Shown in pieces: positions 27,012 to 35,803 of a stretch of DNA of 63,354 nucleotides; positions within the stretch are counted from its first letter, which is position 1, and every line of letters begins with the position of its first letter. The DNA comes from an uncultured Bacilli bacterium (lineage in GTDB: Bacteria > Bacillota_I > Bacilli_A > RF39 > UBA660), in the NCBI GenBank assembly GCA_934183165.1, contig CAKPRZ010000007.1:1-63354 (forward strand), written 5' to 3'. The position numbers were made by a program, and so were the translations under genes. The notes beneath the pieces were generated by a model, which was not told the DNA's origin, did no database searches, and worked only from the letters and a program-made list of their open reading frames with translations.

Positions 27012-29078
27012 ATGAAAAAATTTGCAAAATGGATTACTAATCATAGTTTATTGATTGTTATTATTTCAATGATTTTATTAATACCTTCTGTCATTGGATA
27101 TGTAAAAACAAAAATCAACTATGATATATTAGTATATCTTCCAGAGGATATCGAAACAGTTAAAGGACAAAACATATTAACTGATGACTTTGGAATTGGT
27201 GCATTTTCATTTGTAATAACCGATGGTAAATCAAATGAAAGGATATTAAATCTAGAAGAAAAAATCAAAAAAATAGAAGGTGTTAATGAAGTTATAAGTA
27301 TTGCGGATGTTACTGATAAAACAATACCTATTAATATGTTACCCGATGAAATAGTTAACAAAGTATATAATGATGACAAGACAGTTATCGTAGTAACTTT
27401 TAAAGATGGTACATCAGAAGAATCTACTATTAACGCGATTGAAAAGTTAAGAAACACTGTAGATAACGCAAATAACGTCAGTGGAATGACAGCTATGGTT
27501 TTAGATACTATGAATCTATCAGATAAAGAAATAGCTGCCTATGTTATTCTTGCGGTTGTCTTCTGTATAGTTGTTCTAACACTAGCAACAGATTCATACT
27601 TAATACCAATATTCCTTCTTGGAAACATTGGACTTGCTATTGTATATAATTTAGGAAGTAATATTTTCCTTGGACAAATATCTTATATTACAAAAGCAAT
27701 CACTGCAGTATTACAACTTGGTGTTACAACAGACTTTTCAATATTCTTGTATCATAAATATGAACAAGCTAAAGAAAGTGAAAAAGATAAGAAAAAAGCT
27801 ATGGCTCAAGCAATACTTGAAACATTTAAATCCGTAATCGGATCTGCTTTAACAACAATAGCTGGATTCTTAGCACTATGTACTATGAGTTTAACACTAG
27901 GAAAAGATATCGGTATTGTCATGGCTAAAGGTGTTGTTTGGGGACTTATATGTGTATTAACAATATTCCCTTCTCTACTATTACTATTTGACAAATATAT
28001 TGATAAAACTAAACATAAAACAATTTTCCCTAAATTTGAAGGAATTCAAAAATGGGCATTAAAACATAACAAATTAATAATCATAGTTTTCTTAATATTA
28101 TTAATACCTGCTATTATAGGTAACAATAATGTTGATGTTTACTATAAACTTGATAAATCTCTTCCAAAAGATTTACCTAGTCAAGTTGCTAATAGTGAAT
28201 TAGCTAAAAAGTTTAATATAGTATCACCTGAACTTATATTAATAAATAAGAATGTATCCCCTTCTTCAATATCAAAATTAACAGATGAGTTAAAACAAAT
28301 TGATGGTGTAGACTTAGTATTAGCTCCTTCAAAAATTGAAAGTTTAGGAATACCTTCTTCAATGTTACCAGATGATATAGTTAATATATTTGAAAATGAT
28401 AAATACCAATTAATAATAGTTAATTCAACATACGAAGTAGCAAGTGATGAGTTGAATAATCAAATTGATAAAATAAATACTACAACTAAAAAATATGATG
28501 ATAAAGCTATAATAGCTGGTGAAGGTGCATTAACTAAAGATTTGGTTGAAATAGCTGACCACGACTTTATAATGGTTAATTACATTTCCATAGCAATTAT
28601 ATTTATTCTTATATTAATAGTATTAAAATCAATAAGCTTACCAATAATACTTGTTATAGCTATTGAGTTTGCTATATTTGCAAATATGGCTATTGCCTAC
28701 TTCACTAATACTAGCTTACCTTTTATAGCATCTATTGTAGTAGGAACTATTCAATTAGGAGCTACTATAGATTACGCTATATTAATGTCAACAACTTACT
28801 TAGATGAGAGAAAAACAAAAGATAATAAAAAGGATGCAATGAAAGAAACATTATCAAAGACAGTGCCTTCAATAATTGTATCAGCATTATGTTTCTTTGC
28901 CGCAACATTTGGAGTGTCAATTTATTCTAAAATTGATATGATTGGTTCAATATGTACATTATTATCAAGAGGTGCAATTATAAGTATGATGGTAGTTACA
29001 TTACTATTACCTACACTACTTTTGATGTTTGATAAAATTATTATGAAAACTACAAAAAATGTAAAGGAGACGAAATAA
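27012..29078 (+). CDS. MMPL/RND-family membrane transporter
   Basis: The 688-residue protein has the duplicated MMPL layout: a first helix (about 12-30), an exported domain (about 35-165), five or six helices to about 330, and then the same order again. The second helix group has GTIQLGATIDYAILMSTTYL and the first LQLGVTTDFSIFLYHKY, the proton-relay Asp motifs of the family. It probably exports a lipid or hydrophobic compound. The ATG has AGAGGTG. The divergent TetR gene probably controls it, and the heptad-repeat partner gene starts 1 base after its stop. Confidence 0.9.
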   Translation: MKKFAKWITNHSLLIVIISMILLIPSVIGYVKTKINYDILVYLPEDIETVKGQNILTDDFGIGAFSFVITDGKSNERILNLEEKIKKIEGVNEVISIADVTDKTIPINMLPDEIVNKVYNDDKTVIVVTFKDGTSEESTINAIEKLRNTVDNANNVSGMTAMVLDTMNLSDKEIAAYVILAVVFCIVVLTLATDSYLIPIFLLGNIGLAIVYNLGSNIFLGQISYITKAITAVLQLGVTTDFSIFLYHKYEQAKESEKDKKKAMAQAILETFKSVIGSALTTIAGFLALCTMSLTLGKDIGIVMAKGVVWGLICVLTIFPSLLLLFDKYIDKTKHKTIFPKFEGIQKWALKHNKLIIIVFLILLIPAIIGNNNVDVYYKLDKSLPKDLPSQVANSELAKKFNIVSPELILINKNVSPSSISKLTDELKQIDGVDLVLAPSKIESLGIPSSMLPDDIVNIFENDKYQLIIVNSTYEVASDELNNQIDKINTTTKKYDDKAIIAGEGALTKDLVEIADHDFIMVNYISIAIIFILILIVLKSISLPIILVIAIEFAIFANMAIAYFTNTSLPFIASIVVGTIQLGATIDYAILMSTTYLDERKTKDNKKDAMKETLSKTVPSIIVSALCFFAATFGVSIYSKIDMIGSICTLLSRGAIISMMVVTLLLPTLLLMFDKIIMKTTKNVKETK

Positions 29079-29079
29079 T

Positions 29080-30681
29080 ATGAATAAAAAATTTAAATTT
29101 ATTAGTTTAACAATTATAACTAGTTTAATGCTTAATCCTATCGGTGCCCTAGCTTTAACTAAAGATGAAAATATATATACTAATCTAAATTATGATGGTA
29201 CAGTAGCAAGTAAAATAGTAAGTAATAGAATAACTAATAGTAATAAAGAAGATATTGAAGATGAAACAAAATTAAAAGAAATATTAAATATATCTGGTAA
29301 TGAAAAATATACCTCTAAAGAAGACAAAATCGTATGGCAAGCTGATGGTAATGACATAATATATCAAGGAACTACTGATATTGACTTACCTATTGAAACC
29401 GAAATAAAGTATTACTTAAATGATAAAGAAACAGATATTAAAGATATTGTTGGAAAAAGTGGAAAGATCAAAATTACATTAAATTTCAAAAACAAAAGAA
29501 TAAATACAGTTAAAATAAATGGTAAATTAGAAAAACTTTATACCCCATTTGTTGTAACCGTAGGAACAATGTTAGACGTAAAAGATAATAAAAATATCAG
29601 TATTGATAATGGTAAAACCGTAAATACTGGTTCTAGAAATATGATAGTTGGTATTGCTTCACCTGGCTTATATGATAGTATTAAATTAGATGAATTAAAA
29701 GGACTTGATAGTATAAATATCTCGTTTGATACAACTAATTTTAATCCAAAAGAAATCTATATGGTAGCAACTCCTAACCTATTATCTCAAACAGATTTAA
29801 ATGTATTTAAAAAGATGGATAGCTTATATAGTAATATTAATTTGTTACAAAAAAATATGAATGAAATCGAAAAAGGTTCTAAAAAACTTGAAGATGGCGC
29901 AAACAATATTTTAGATGGAAATAGTAAATTATCACAAAATATCAAAACTGCTCAAAGTTCTATTACAAAAATAAAAGAAGGTGCGATTGGTATTAATAGT
30001 GGTGTAAATCAAATAATAACATCACTAAAGGCTGCACAAAGTGAATTATCAAATAATGAAGATTTAAAAAAATCATTAGCGTCTTTAGATGCATTAAAGA
30101 ATAAGAATAATGCAACTATTAATGCTTTAGTTACTAAAACAGGAAAAACAAAAGATGAATTAAAAACTATATATGTAAATTATAACTTAAAAAATTATAC
30201 TGGTGATGATGCAGCATTAATATCTGTAAAATCAACATATGAATTAATAATGTTATTAGAAGCTAATAATAGTGCAATTGATGGTACTAAATCAAATATA
30301 AGTGGTTTAACTAAAAAAGTTAATGATAATTTAACTGCCCTTGAAACTGGACTTAATAAGGTTAATGTTGTCTCTGGAAAAGTATCAGATGGTTTAGTAA
30401 ATCTTGAAGCTGGTATTGCAAAATTATATAATGGATCAGTTTTATTAGTAAATGGTTCTAAAGATTTAAAAGATGGTGCTACTACTTTAAGTAATGGTAC
30501 TAAGAAATTTAACAAAGAAGGTATTAATAAATTAAGTAATTATGCTTCTACTATTAAAAAATATAGTAATAAAGTTGATAAATTAGTTGAATTAAGTAAA
30601 GATTATAAAGGATATGCTTCAAATAATAGTACTACTACAAACTTTATATCAGTTGTTAAATATTCAAATTTAAATAAATAA
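29080..30681 (+). CDS. Secreted heptad-repeat partner of the MMPL transporter
   Basis: The 533-residue protein has a signal peptide (about 1-26, ending GALA), a beta-rich N-terminal domain (about 30-245), and a long helical part. The helical part carries repeats of the form L-x-x-G-x-x-x-L (KKLEDGANNILDGNSKL, VSDGLVNLEAGIAKLYNG, LKDGATTLSNG), as in YhgE/Pip-type and MMPL-associated proteins. Many relatives end in a membrane helix; I see none here. The gene follows the transporter directly and ends at a terminator, so it is probably its periplasm-side adaptor (inference). Confidence 0.8.
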   Translation: MNKKFKFISLTIITSLMLNPIGALALTKDENIYTNLNYDGTVASKIVSNRITNSNKEDIEDETKLKEILNISGNEKYTSKEDKIVWQADGNDIIYQGTTDIDLPIETEIKYYLNDKETDIKDIVGKSGKIKITLNFKNKRINTVKINGKLEKLYTPFVVTVGTMLDVKDNKNISIDNGKTVNTGSRNMIVGIASPGLYDSIKLDELKGLDSINISFDTTNFNPKEIYMVATPNLLSQTDLNVFKKMDSLYSNINLLQKNMNEIEKGSKKLEDGANNILDGNSKLSQNIKTAQSSITKIKEGAIGINSGVNQIITSLKAAQSELSNNEDLKKSLASLDALKNKNNATINALVTKTGKTKDELKTIYVNYNLKNYTGDDAALISVKSTYELIMLLEANNSAIDGTKSNISGLTKKVNDNLTALETGLNKVNVVSGKVSDGLVNLEAGIAKLYNGSVLLVNGSKDLKDGATTLSNGTKKFNKEGINKLSNYASTIKKYSNKVDKLVELSKDYKGYASNNSTTTNFISVVKYSNLNK

Positions 30682-30686
30682 ATCAA

Positions 30687-30715
30687 AAAGAGTTCCGATT
30701 GGAACTCTTTTATTA
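30687..30715 (+). terminator. Terminator of the MMPL operon
   Basis: AAAGAGTTCC and GGAACTCTTT form a perfect 10-bp stem around GATT, followed by TATTAT, six bases after the stop. Confidence 0.9.
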
Positions 30716-30744
30716 TACCAACAAAAGAAGGAATCAAAGAAAGG

Positions 30745-30898
30745 TTACTTTCTCTTTTTTAATGATTTAATTCTAGTTAAAACTTCATCTGGTGAATAGC
30801 CATCATATTTAGGTACACATCCTAATTCTGGTTAAATCTTTTTGGGCATTACCTTTTTCTTTTTCATAAACATCATTTGAGTCAAATTCCTTAAACAA
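30745..30898 (-). pseudogene. Frameshifted gene remnant
   Basis: The minus strand reads like one protein tail in two frames: first LFKEFDSNDVYEKEKGNAQK, then, after a frame change near 30830, PELGCVPKYDGYSPDEVLTR and IKSLKKRK before a stop. No start codon with a ribosome binding site is present and the 5' part is missing. I do not recognise the family. It lies between the MMPL operon and tRNA-Lys and could be a scar of an element once inserted at the tRNA. Confidence 0.45.
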
Positions 30899-30921
30899 CA
30901 AAAAAACTAACTTCTAGTTAG
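30898..30921 (-). terminator. Terminator of tRNA-Lys
   Basis: CTAAC and GTTAG pair around a 5-base loop, followed by T7 on the minus strand, about 45 bases after the tRNA 3' end. Confidence 0.6.
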
Positions 30922-30935
30922 CATTTATTACTTAA

Positions 30936-30952
30936 ACTCGAAAGGTTCGAGT
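30936..30952. repeat. CTCGAA hairpin element, copy A
   Basis: ACTCGAA and TTCGAGT form a perfect 7-bp inverted repeat with a 3-base loop. The element and its flank (CGAGT, then ATCAAT and TGGTG) recur at 61637-61665. Confidence 0.5.
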
Positions 30953-30964
30953 CACATATCAATT

Positions 30965-31040
30965 TGGTGGGCTGTTAGGGATTCGAACCCTAGACCCACT
31001 GATTAAGAGTCAGTTGCTCTACCAACTGAGCTAACAGCCC
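30965..31040 (-). tRNA. tRNA-Lys (anticodon CTT)
   Basis: A 76-base minus-strand tRNA with encoded CCA. The acceptor GGGCTGT pairs with ACAGCCC, the anticodon stem is ACTGA/TCAGT, the loop CTCTTAA gives CTT, and the T loop is TTCGAAT. Confidence 0.96.
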
Positions 31041-31068
31041 ATATTGATTACTTAAAACCAACAAAGCT

Positions 31069-31096
31069 ATTATATCATATTTTTTTATTTTGTGAA
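31069..31096 (-). promoter_or_regulatory. Promoter of tRNA-Lys
   Basis: TTCACA and TATAAT with a 16-base spacer on the minus strand, 28 bases upstream of the tRNA. Confidence 0.65.
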
Positions 31097-31115
31097 TAGT
31101 ATAATTTCACTTTTT

Positions 31116-31140
31116 ATAAAAAAAGATGCTCAAAAGCACC
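31116..31140 (-). terminator. Terminator of the Flp pilin gene
   Basis: GGTGCT and AGCATC pair around TTTG, followed by T7 on the minus strand, directly after the stop at 31140. Confidence 0.75.
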
Positions 31141-31334
31141 TATTTACAATATCCTTCTCCAGATTTACTTCCTTTAACATAAGTTTGACCAGATACACCA
31201 CATGAAGCTTCAGTAATTTTATCTTTTAAAATGCCACCAAATGTATTAATAACACCAATAAGTACAATTGAAATCAAAGCAATGATTAATACATATTCTA
31301 CTAAAGCTTGTCCTTTATTATTTATTTTATTCAT
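31140..31334 (-). CDS. Flp-type (type IVb) pilin
   Basis: The 64-residue protein begins with a short basic leader and the prepilin motif NNKGQALVEYVLIIALISIV, where cleavage after Gly would leave Gln-1 and the conserved Glu-5. A short tail with two Cys follows. This is the Flp/Fap pilin family used by Tad secretion systems. No Tad ATPase, TadB/C or prepilin peptidase gene is in the window. The start at 31334 is chosen because the promoter at 31368-31396 and the prepilin leader fit it; the ribosome binding site (GGTGGTGG) is weak. Confidence 0.82.
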   Translation of the reverse strand: MNKINNKGQALVEYVLIIALISIVLIGVINTFGGILKDKITEASCGVSGQTYVKGSKSGEGYCK

Positions 31335-31367
31335 ATTAGGCCACCACCATATCATTATTATACTTTA

Positions 31368-31396
31368 ATTTTATAACCAATAATCGCTTTTGTCAA
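31368..31396 (-). promoter_or_regulatory. Promoter of the Flp pilin gene
   Basis: TTGACA and TAAAAT with a 17-base spacer on the minus strand. Confidence 0.75.
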
Positions 31397-31421
31397 TCTA
31401 TTTATAACCCATTTAACTTAT

Positions 31422-31450
31422 TTGATATTAAACATAGATTATGTTATATT
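31422..31450 (+). promoter_or_regulatory. Promoter of the DUF192 gene
   Basis: TTGATA and TATATT with a 17-base spacer. The -35 overlaps the first codons of a longer frame, which supports the start at 31467. Confidence 0.65.
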
Positions 31451-31466
31451 ATTGATGGTGATAATC

Positions 31467-31778
31467 ATGAAGATTAAAATTAATGACTCAATCATTCAAG
31501 TATACGAAGCCAAAACATTAATTCAAAAGTTTAAAGGTTTTATGTTTAAAAAGAATATAAATTATGGGCTTAGATTTAGATGTAATGGAATTCATACTTT
31601 CTTCATGAAGGAAAATATAGATGTAATATTAACAGATAAAAAAAACAATGTATTATATATATATACATCACTTCCTAAAAGGAAAATTGTACTTCCTAAA
31701 AAGAATGTATATTATACTTATGAATTACCAAATAATACAATCAAAAATAATAATTTGGAAAAAATAGAATTCGTTTAA
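31467..31778 (+). CDS. DUF192 family protein
   Basis: The 103-residue protein matches the small DUF192 beta-fold: KFKGFMFKKNI (usual 'RxxGLMfR'), CNGIHTFFMKENIDVILTD (usual 'cp.HtffM...iDvlfld') and a final strand ending LEKIEF. Its function is unknown. Unlike many relatives it has no signal peptide. The GGTGAT site fits the ATG at 31467. The stop lies in the loop of a bidirectional terminator shared with uppP. Confidence 0.82.
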   Translation: MKIKINDSIIQVYEAKTLIQKFKGFMFKKNINYGLRFRCNGIHTFFMKENIDVILTDKKNNVLYIYTSLPKRKIVLPKKNVYYTYELPNNTIKNNNLEKIEFV

Positions 31779-31792
31779 TGAATTCTATTTTA
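31762..31792. terminator. Bidirectional terminator, DUF192 gene and uppP
   Basis: AAATAGAATTC and GAATTCTATTT form a perfect 11-bp stem with a 7-base loop. T runs follow on both strands, and it sits between the convergent stops. Confidence 0.85.
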
Positions 31793-32594
31793 ATATTGTC
31801 CAAATTATTACGATTAATCCTAAAACTATACGATACCACATAAATAATTTAAAATCATTTTTTCTAAGGTACTTAAGTAAGAAATTAATACATAAAAGTC
31901 CTATTGCGAAAGATGTAGCAACACCTACTATAAAAATGGGTAAATTAGCCATAACTAGGCTTATTGTATTATCCTTAAACAAACTAAGTACAACAGCACC
32001 TAAAACTACTGGCGCGGATAAATAGAATGAAAATTTAGCTGCATCTTCTCTTTTTAATTTCATGATTCTACCAGCTGCGATTGTTGTACCGCTTCTTGAA
32101 AATCCTGGAATTAAAGCAAACACTTGTGAACAGCCTATTATCAAAGCATCTTTAATACTCATAGTTGAAATTGTCTTTTCTTCCTTAGATTTTTTATCAG
32201 CAATATATATAATAATACCCATCACAATAAGTGCTAAAGCTATTATTATAAAATTGTTTCTAATTGCATTTTCAATTACATCTTCAAATAAAACTCCCAT
32301 AATAGCTGCAGGTATAGTTGCAAATACAATATAGAAGAAAGTCCTACCTTCACTTTCTTTCATTCCTTTAGTTAAACCAGATTTAATAATATTTATAAAA
32401 TCCTTAAAGAAATAAATTCCTATAGCTAATAAAGTTCCAAAGTGTAGAGCTATATCAAAAGTTAATTCTAAATCAGCTCCCATACTTCTACCAATACCAA
32501 AAAGGTTTCTAAAAATTATTAAATGAGCACTAGAAGATATAGGCAAAAATTCAGCAATTCCTTGAATAATTCCTAAAATAATAATTGATATCAT
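31785..32594 (-). CDS. uppP: Undecaprenyl-diphosphatase (BacA/UppP)
   Basis: UppP dephosphorylates undecaprenyl pyrophosphate to recycle the wall lipid carrier. The 269-residue integral membrane protein has the N-terminal signature GIIQGIAEFLPISSSAHLII and the second motif PGFSRSGTTIAAG, with about seven to eight helices. The ATG has GAAAGGAG upstream. Confidence 0.95.
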   Translation of the reverse strand: MISIIILGIIQGIAEFLPISSSAHLIIFRNLFGIGRSMGADLELTFDIALHFGTLLAIGIYFFKDFINIIKSGLTKGMKESEGRTFFYIVFATIPAAIMGVLFEDVIENAIRNNFIIIALALIVMGIIIYIADKKSKEEKTISTMSIKDALIIGCSQVFALIPGFSRSGTTIAAGRIMKLKREDAAKFSFYLSAPVVLGAVVLSLFKDNTISLVMANLPIFIVGVATSFAIGLLCINFLLKYLRKNDFKLFMWYRIVLGLIVIIWTILK

Positions 32595-32642
32595 TTATAT
32601 ACTCCTTTCTACAATAAGTATATAATAACACACTTAGTTTTA

Positions 32643-33338
32643 TTAGGAAAGTTTTTTTTGCTTATTACTTTCTTTATATTCTTTTAAAGTCTGTATCTTA
32701 GCTAAAGTCGTTTCTTGATAAAATTTAAATTTTATATATGCAAATTTACTAGGAAAATCCTCTTTATTACTTACTTTAACTATATCTTCCAATAAATTTA
32801 GTGATTCAATATCTAAATAATGTTGATATTCTTCTACTAAATAATTAGTAGTAGCTAAAAAAGTCGAATTATTCTCAAGAAGTGCCCTATTTTCTTCACT
32901 TCCATTAGCTATACTGCAAAGTATTAAATAATTAGTATAATTATCCTTTTCTAATTTTTTTAAACTATAACTTGGTCGTAATCCTCGTGGAACCCCACAC
33001 TTTACTAGTCTAATTGCCTCATATTGTGATGCAAAATCTGCTCTATCACCAATAAACATTTTAGCAGGAGCTTTAAAGCAATTTTTAATATAATCTTCTT
33101 CTTTAATATATTTATGTTCATGTGAAGGGCTATTTATTTCTCCTTCAATAAGATCTGCTCTTGAATAATAAAGAAATCTACTATCCTGATAAAAAATAAA
33201 CATAGATGATAAAGCTATAATAAAACTATCATAACTTCTTTGATCTTTTAAAAGTTTGTGAATCTGTGCATCACTAACCTCATTTAATAAATATCTTATT
33301 CTTAATTCTGATTTAATTTTGTCTTGTAAAATATTCAT
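32643..33338 (-). CDS. Uncharacterised soluble protein downstream of lon
   Basis: I do not recognise a family for this 231-residue protein. It has no signal peptide or membrane helix. It has a helical N-terminus, a middle section with FKAPAKMFIGDRADFASQYE, a motif CGVPRGLRPSYSLKKLE, and a helical C-terminal half. It starts 4 bases after the lon stop, so it is co-transcribed with lon. Confidence 0.6.
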   Translation of the reverse strand: MNILQDKIKSELRIRYLLNEVSDAQIHKLLKDQRSYDSFIIALSSMFIFYQDSRFLYYSRADLIEGEINSPSHEHKYIKEEDYIKNCFKAPAKMFIGDRADFASQYEAIRLVKCGVPRGLRPSYSLKKLEKDNYTNYLILCSIANGSEENRALLENNSTFLATTNYLVEEYQHYLDIESLNLLEDIVKVSNKEDFPSKFAYIKFKFYQETTLAKIQTLKEYKESNKQKKLS

Positions 33339-33342
33339 TTTA

Positions 33343-35643
33343 TCACCATACTTCCTTATAAATATCTACATAACTATCTATTAAAATAAATTTGATTTTT
33401 TTCTTAATTTCCATTGGTATATCTTCCAAGTCACGTTTATTTTCAATAGGCAAAAGAATCTTATTTACATGATTTCTAAATGCCGATAAAACCTTTTCTC
33501 TTATTCCACCAACAGCAAGTACCTTGCCAGTTAAAGTTATTTCTCCTGTCATGGCAATTTTATTATTTACTGGTTTCTTTAGTATAGCACTTAATATAGC
33601 TGTAGTCAAAGTAACACCTGCACTAGGTCCTTCTTTTTTGATAGCTCCTTCTGGAACATGAATATGAAAATCATTTTCTTCAAAAATTTTTGAATCTATT
33701 TTAAAGAAATCCGCATTGGCTCTAATATAACTAATTGCAATACGTGCTGATTCTTGCATTACATTTCCTAAAGAGCCAGTTAAAACAATATTACCTTTGC
33801 CGCCATAATAAGTTACCTCTATTGGTAGAATATCACCACCAAAAGGAGTATATGCTAGTCCATTAACAACACCAGGCAATGTTTCTTTATAGTTGTTATC
33901 CAAATATTTCTCCGTACCCAAAAACTCCTTTAGGTGCTTCTCAACAATAAATGGACCTTTTTTACCATCAACTACTTTTTGTTTTATTATTTTTCTTACT
34001 ATAGTAGCAATTAACCTTCCTAATTCTCTTACTCCAGATTCCCTAGTGTAATTTCTAATTAGTGTCAAAATAGCTTTGTCACTAAATTCTATTTCTTTCT
34101 TATCTAACTTATGATTAGTAATTTCAATAGGAATTAGATAACGTTTAGCAATATCTAATTTTTCGTATTCTGTATACGAATAAAGTTCAATAACTTCTAA
34201 CCTATCCCTTAATTCTAATGGAATTTGTTCAATATAATTTGCGGTTGTTATAAATAATACTTGGCTAAGATCATATTCTTCTTCTAGGTAATGATCAACA
34301 AAGCTCATATTCTGTTCAGGATCCAATACCTCAAGTAGGCTCGAAGCAGGATCTCCTCTCATATCCTTTGTCATTTTATCTATTTCATCAATGATAAATA
34401 CTGGATTACTACTACCTGCTTTTTTTATTCCCTGAATAATAAGTCCCGGCGCCGAACCAATATATGTTCTCCTATGTCCAACAATTTCTGCCTCATCACT
34501 AATACCACCAACCGATATTTTGACACATTTTCTATTAATACTTTCTGCAATACTTTTAGCAAGAGTTGTCTTTCCTACTCCTGGTGGTCCAACTAAACAT
34601 ATAATAGGACTTTTTAGTTTGTTATTATTTTGCTTAACAGCTAAATATTCTATTATTCTATCTTTAACTTTATCTAATGCATAGTGTGTACCATCTAAAT
34701 ATTTTCTAACTTTATCTAAATCTTTTTCATCTTTAGTAAACGTATTCCAAGGTAATGAAAGCATCCAATCAATATAATTTTTAATAATTCCTACTTCTGG
34801 TGAAATAGTATTACTATTTTCATAACGATTTATCTCATGAAGTATTTTATCCTTTATTTTATTAGAGCATTTTAGTTTATTAACGGAATCTTTTAATGAA
34901 TCAATTTCAGTATCTTTATCGTTAACATCTCCTAATTCTTCTTTAATAACTTTAATTTTTTCTCTTAAAACAAATTCTTTTTGTGATTCTTCCAATTGTT
35001 TATTAACCTCTAACTCTATTTGTTTTTCTAGTTTCATCACTTCAATATCACGGTTAATATCATCTAAAATCATTTTAACACGGGTTGTTGAAGATACTTC
35101 TTCTATATACTCTATTTTTCTTTGTAAATTAACAGGTAAATATAGAGCAATTATATCGGTTAATCTGTTAACACTATTTATACCAGCTATCTGTGTTAAA
35201 ACAGTATTTGACATATAAGGAACTTCTCTTACGTAAATTTCTGTATGTTTAATTAACGCTCTACTATAAGCTAGTTCTTCCTTGGTATCTAAATCTTCAT
35301 CACCAACATCACTAATCATTGCTTCATATATTCCATCGTCTTTAGTGTATGTGTGAATATGAACTCGATTTATACCTGATAGAATAATTCTAGTTTTCCC
35401 ATTAGGCATCTCTATTTTCATCTTAATTTGCGCTAAAACCCCTATTTTAGGTAATTCATTAACATCAGGATCTATTTCTAGCAAATCATTTGGATTTACA
35501 ATCACTATGTTATTGTCATAGTACGCTTCGGCTAAAGCTATAACCTTCTTATCAGCATCACTTTCAAATTCAAGTCTTACTTCACTCCAAGGAAAAAGAA
35601 CCATATTTCTAATTAGCAAAACAGGTAAGCTTTTTTTAGTCAT
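33343..35643 (-). CDS. lon: ATP-dependent protease Lon
   Basis: Lon degrades damaged and regulatory proteins. The 766-residue product has the N-terminal LonN domain (from LPVLLIRNMVLFPWSE), a coiled-coil region (about 180-290), and the AAA+ module with GPPGVGKTTLA and VFIIDEIDK. The protease domain has the catalytic Ser in EGPSAGVT and the Lys in GGIREKVLSA. I start it at 35643, with AGGAGGTGG just upstream; the longer frame has no site. The promoter is at 35675-35703. Confidence 0.96.
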   Translation of the reverse strand: MTKKSLPVLLIRNMVLFPWSEVRLEFESDADKKVIALAEAYYDNNIVIVNPNDLLEIDPDVNELPKIGVLAQIKMKIEMPNGKTRIILSGINRVHIHTYTKDDGIYEAMISDVGDEDLDTKEELAYSRALIKHTEIYVREVPYMSNTVLTQIAGINSVNRLTDIIALYLPVNLQRKIEYIEEVSSTTRVKMILDDINRDIEVMKLEKQIELEVNKQLEESQKEFVLREKIKVIKEELGDVNDKDTEIDSLKDSVNKLKCSNKIKDKILHEINRYENSNTISPEVGIIKNYIDWMLSLPWNTFTKDEKDLDKVRKYLDGTHYALDKVKDRIIEYLAVKQNNNKLKSPIICLVGPPGVGKTTLAKSIAESINRKCVKISVGGISDEAEIVGHRRTYIGSAPGLIIQGIKKAGSSNPVFIIDEIDKMTKDMRGDPASSLLEVLDPEQNMSFVDHYLEEEYDLSQVLFITTANYIEQIPLELRDRLEVIELYSYTEYEKLDIAKRYLIPIEITNHKLDKKEIEFSDKAILTLIRNYTRESGVRELGRLIATIVRKIIKQKVVDGKKGPFIVEKHLKEFLGTEKYLDNNYKETLPGVVNGLAYTPFGGDILPIEVTYYGGKGNIVLTGSLGNVMQESARIAISYIRANADFFKIDSKIFEENDFHIHVPEGAIKKEGPSAGVTLTTAILSAILKKPVNNKIAMTGEITLTGKVLAVGGIREKVLSAFRNHVNKILLPIENKRDLEDIPMEIKKKIKFILIDSYVDIYKEVW

Positions 35644-35674
35644 ATGATTCCACCTCCTACAAAGTATGCTTATT

Positions 35675-35703
35675 ATTATAACTTCATTATGTGTAAAATA
35701 CAA
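35675..35703 (-). promoter_or_regulatory. Promoter of lon
   Basis: TTGTAT and TATAAT with a 17-base spacer on the minus strand. No clear CtsR or CIRCE operator is visible beside it. Confidence 0.65.
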
Positions 35704-35753
35704 GTAAATTTAAATGTAATTTAATACCAAATAATTGCATTAATAAAAATTAA

Positions 35754-35782
35754 TTGATATACTCAAATTAGTAAGATAATCT
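35754..35782 (+). promoter_or_regulatory. Promoter of the lipoprotein gene
   Basis: TTGATA and TAATCT with a 17-base spacer, about 22 bases before the ATG at 35804. Confidence 0.5.
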
Positions 35783-35803
35783 TACAAGAAAGGTATGGTG
35801 AAA

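Noticed and set aside
27119..27457. 112-residue minus-strand frame
   Set aside because: Shadow inside the MMPL transporter gene with Ser/Ile-rich composition.
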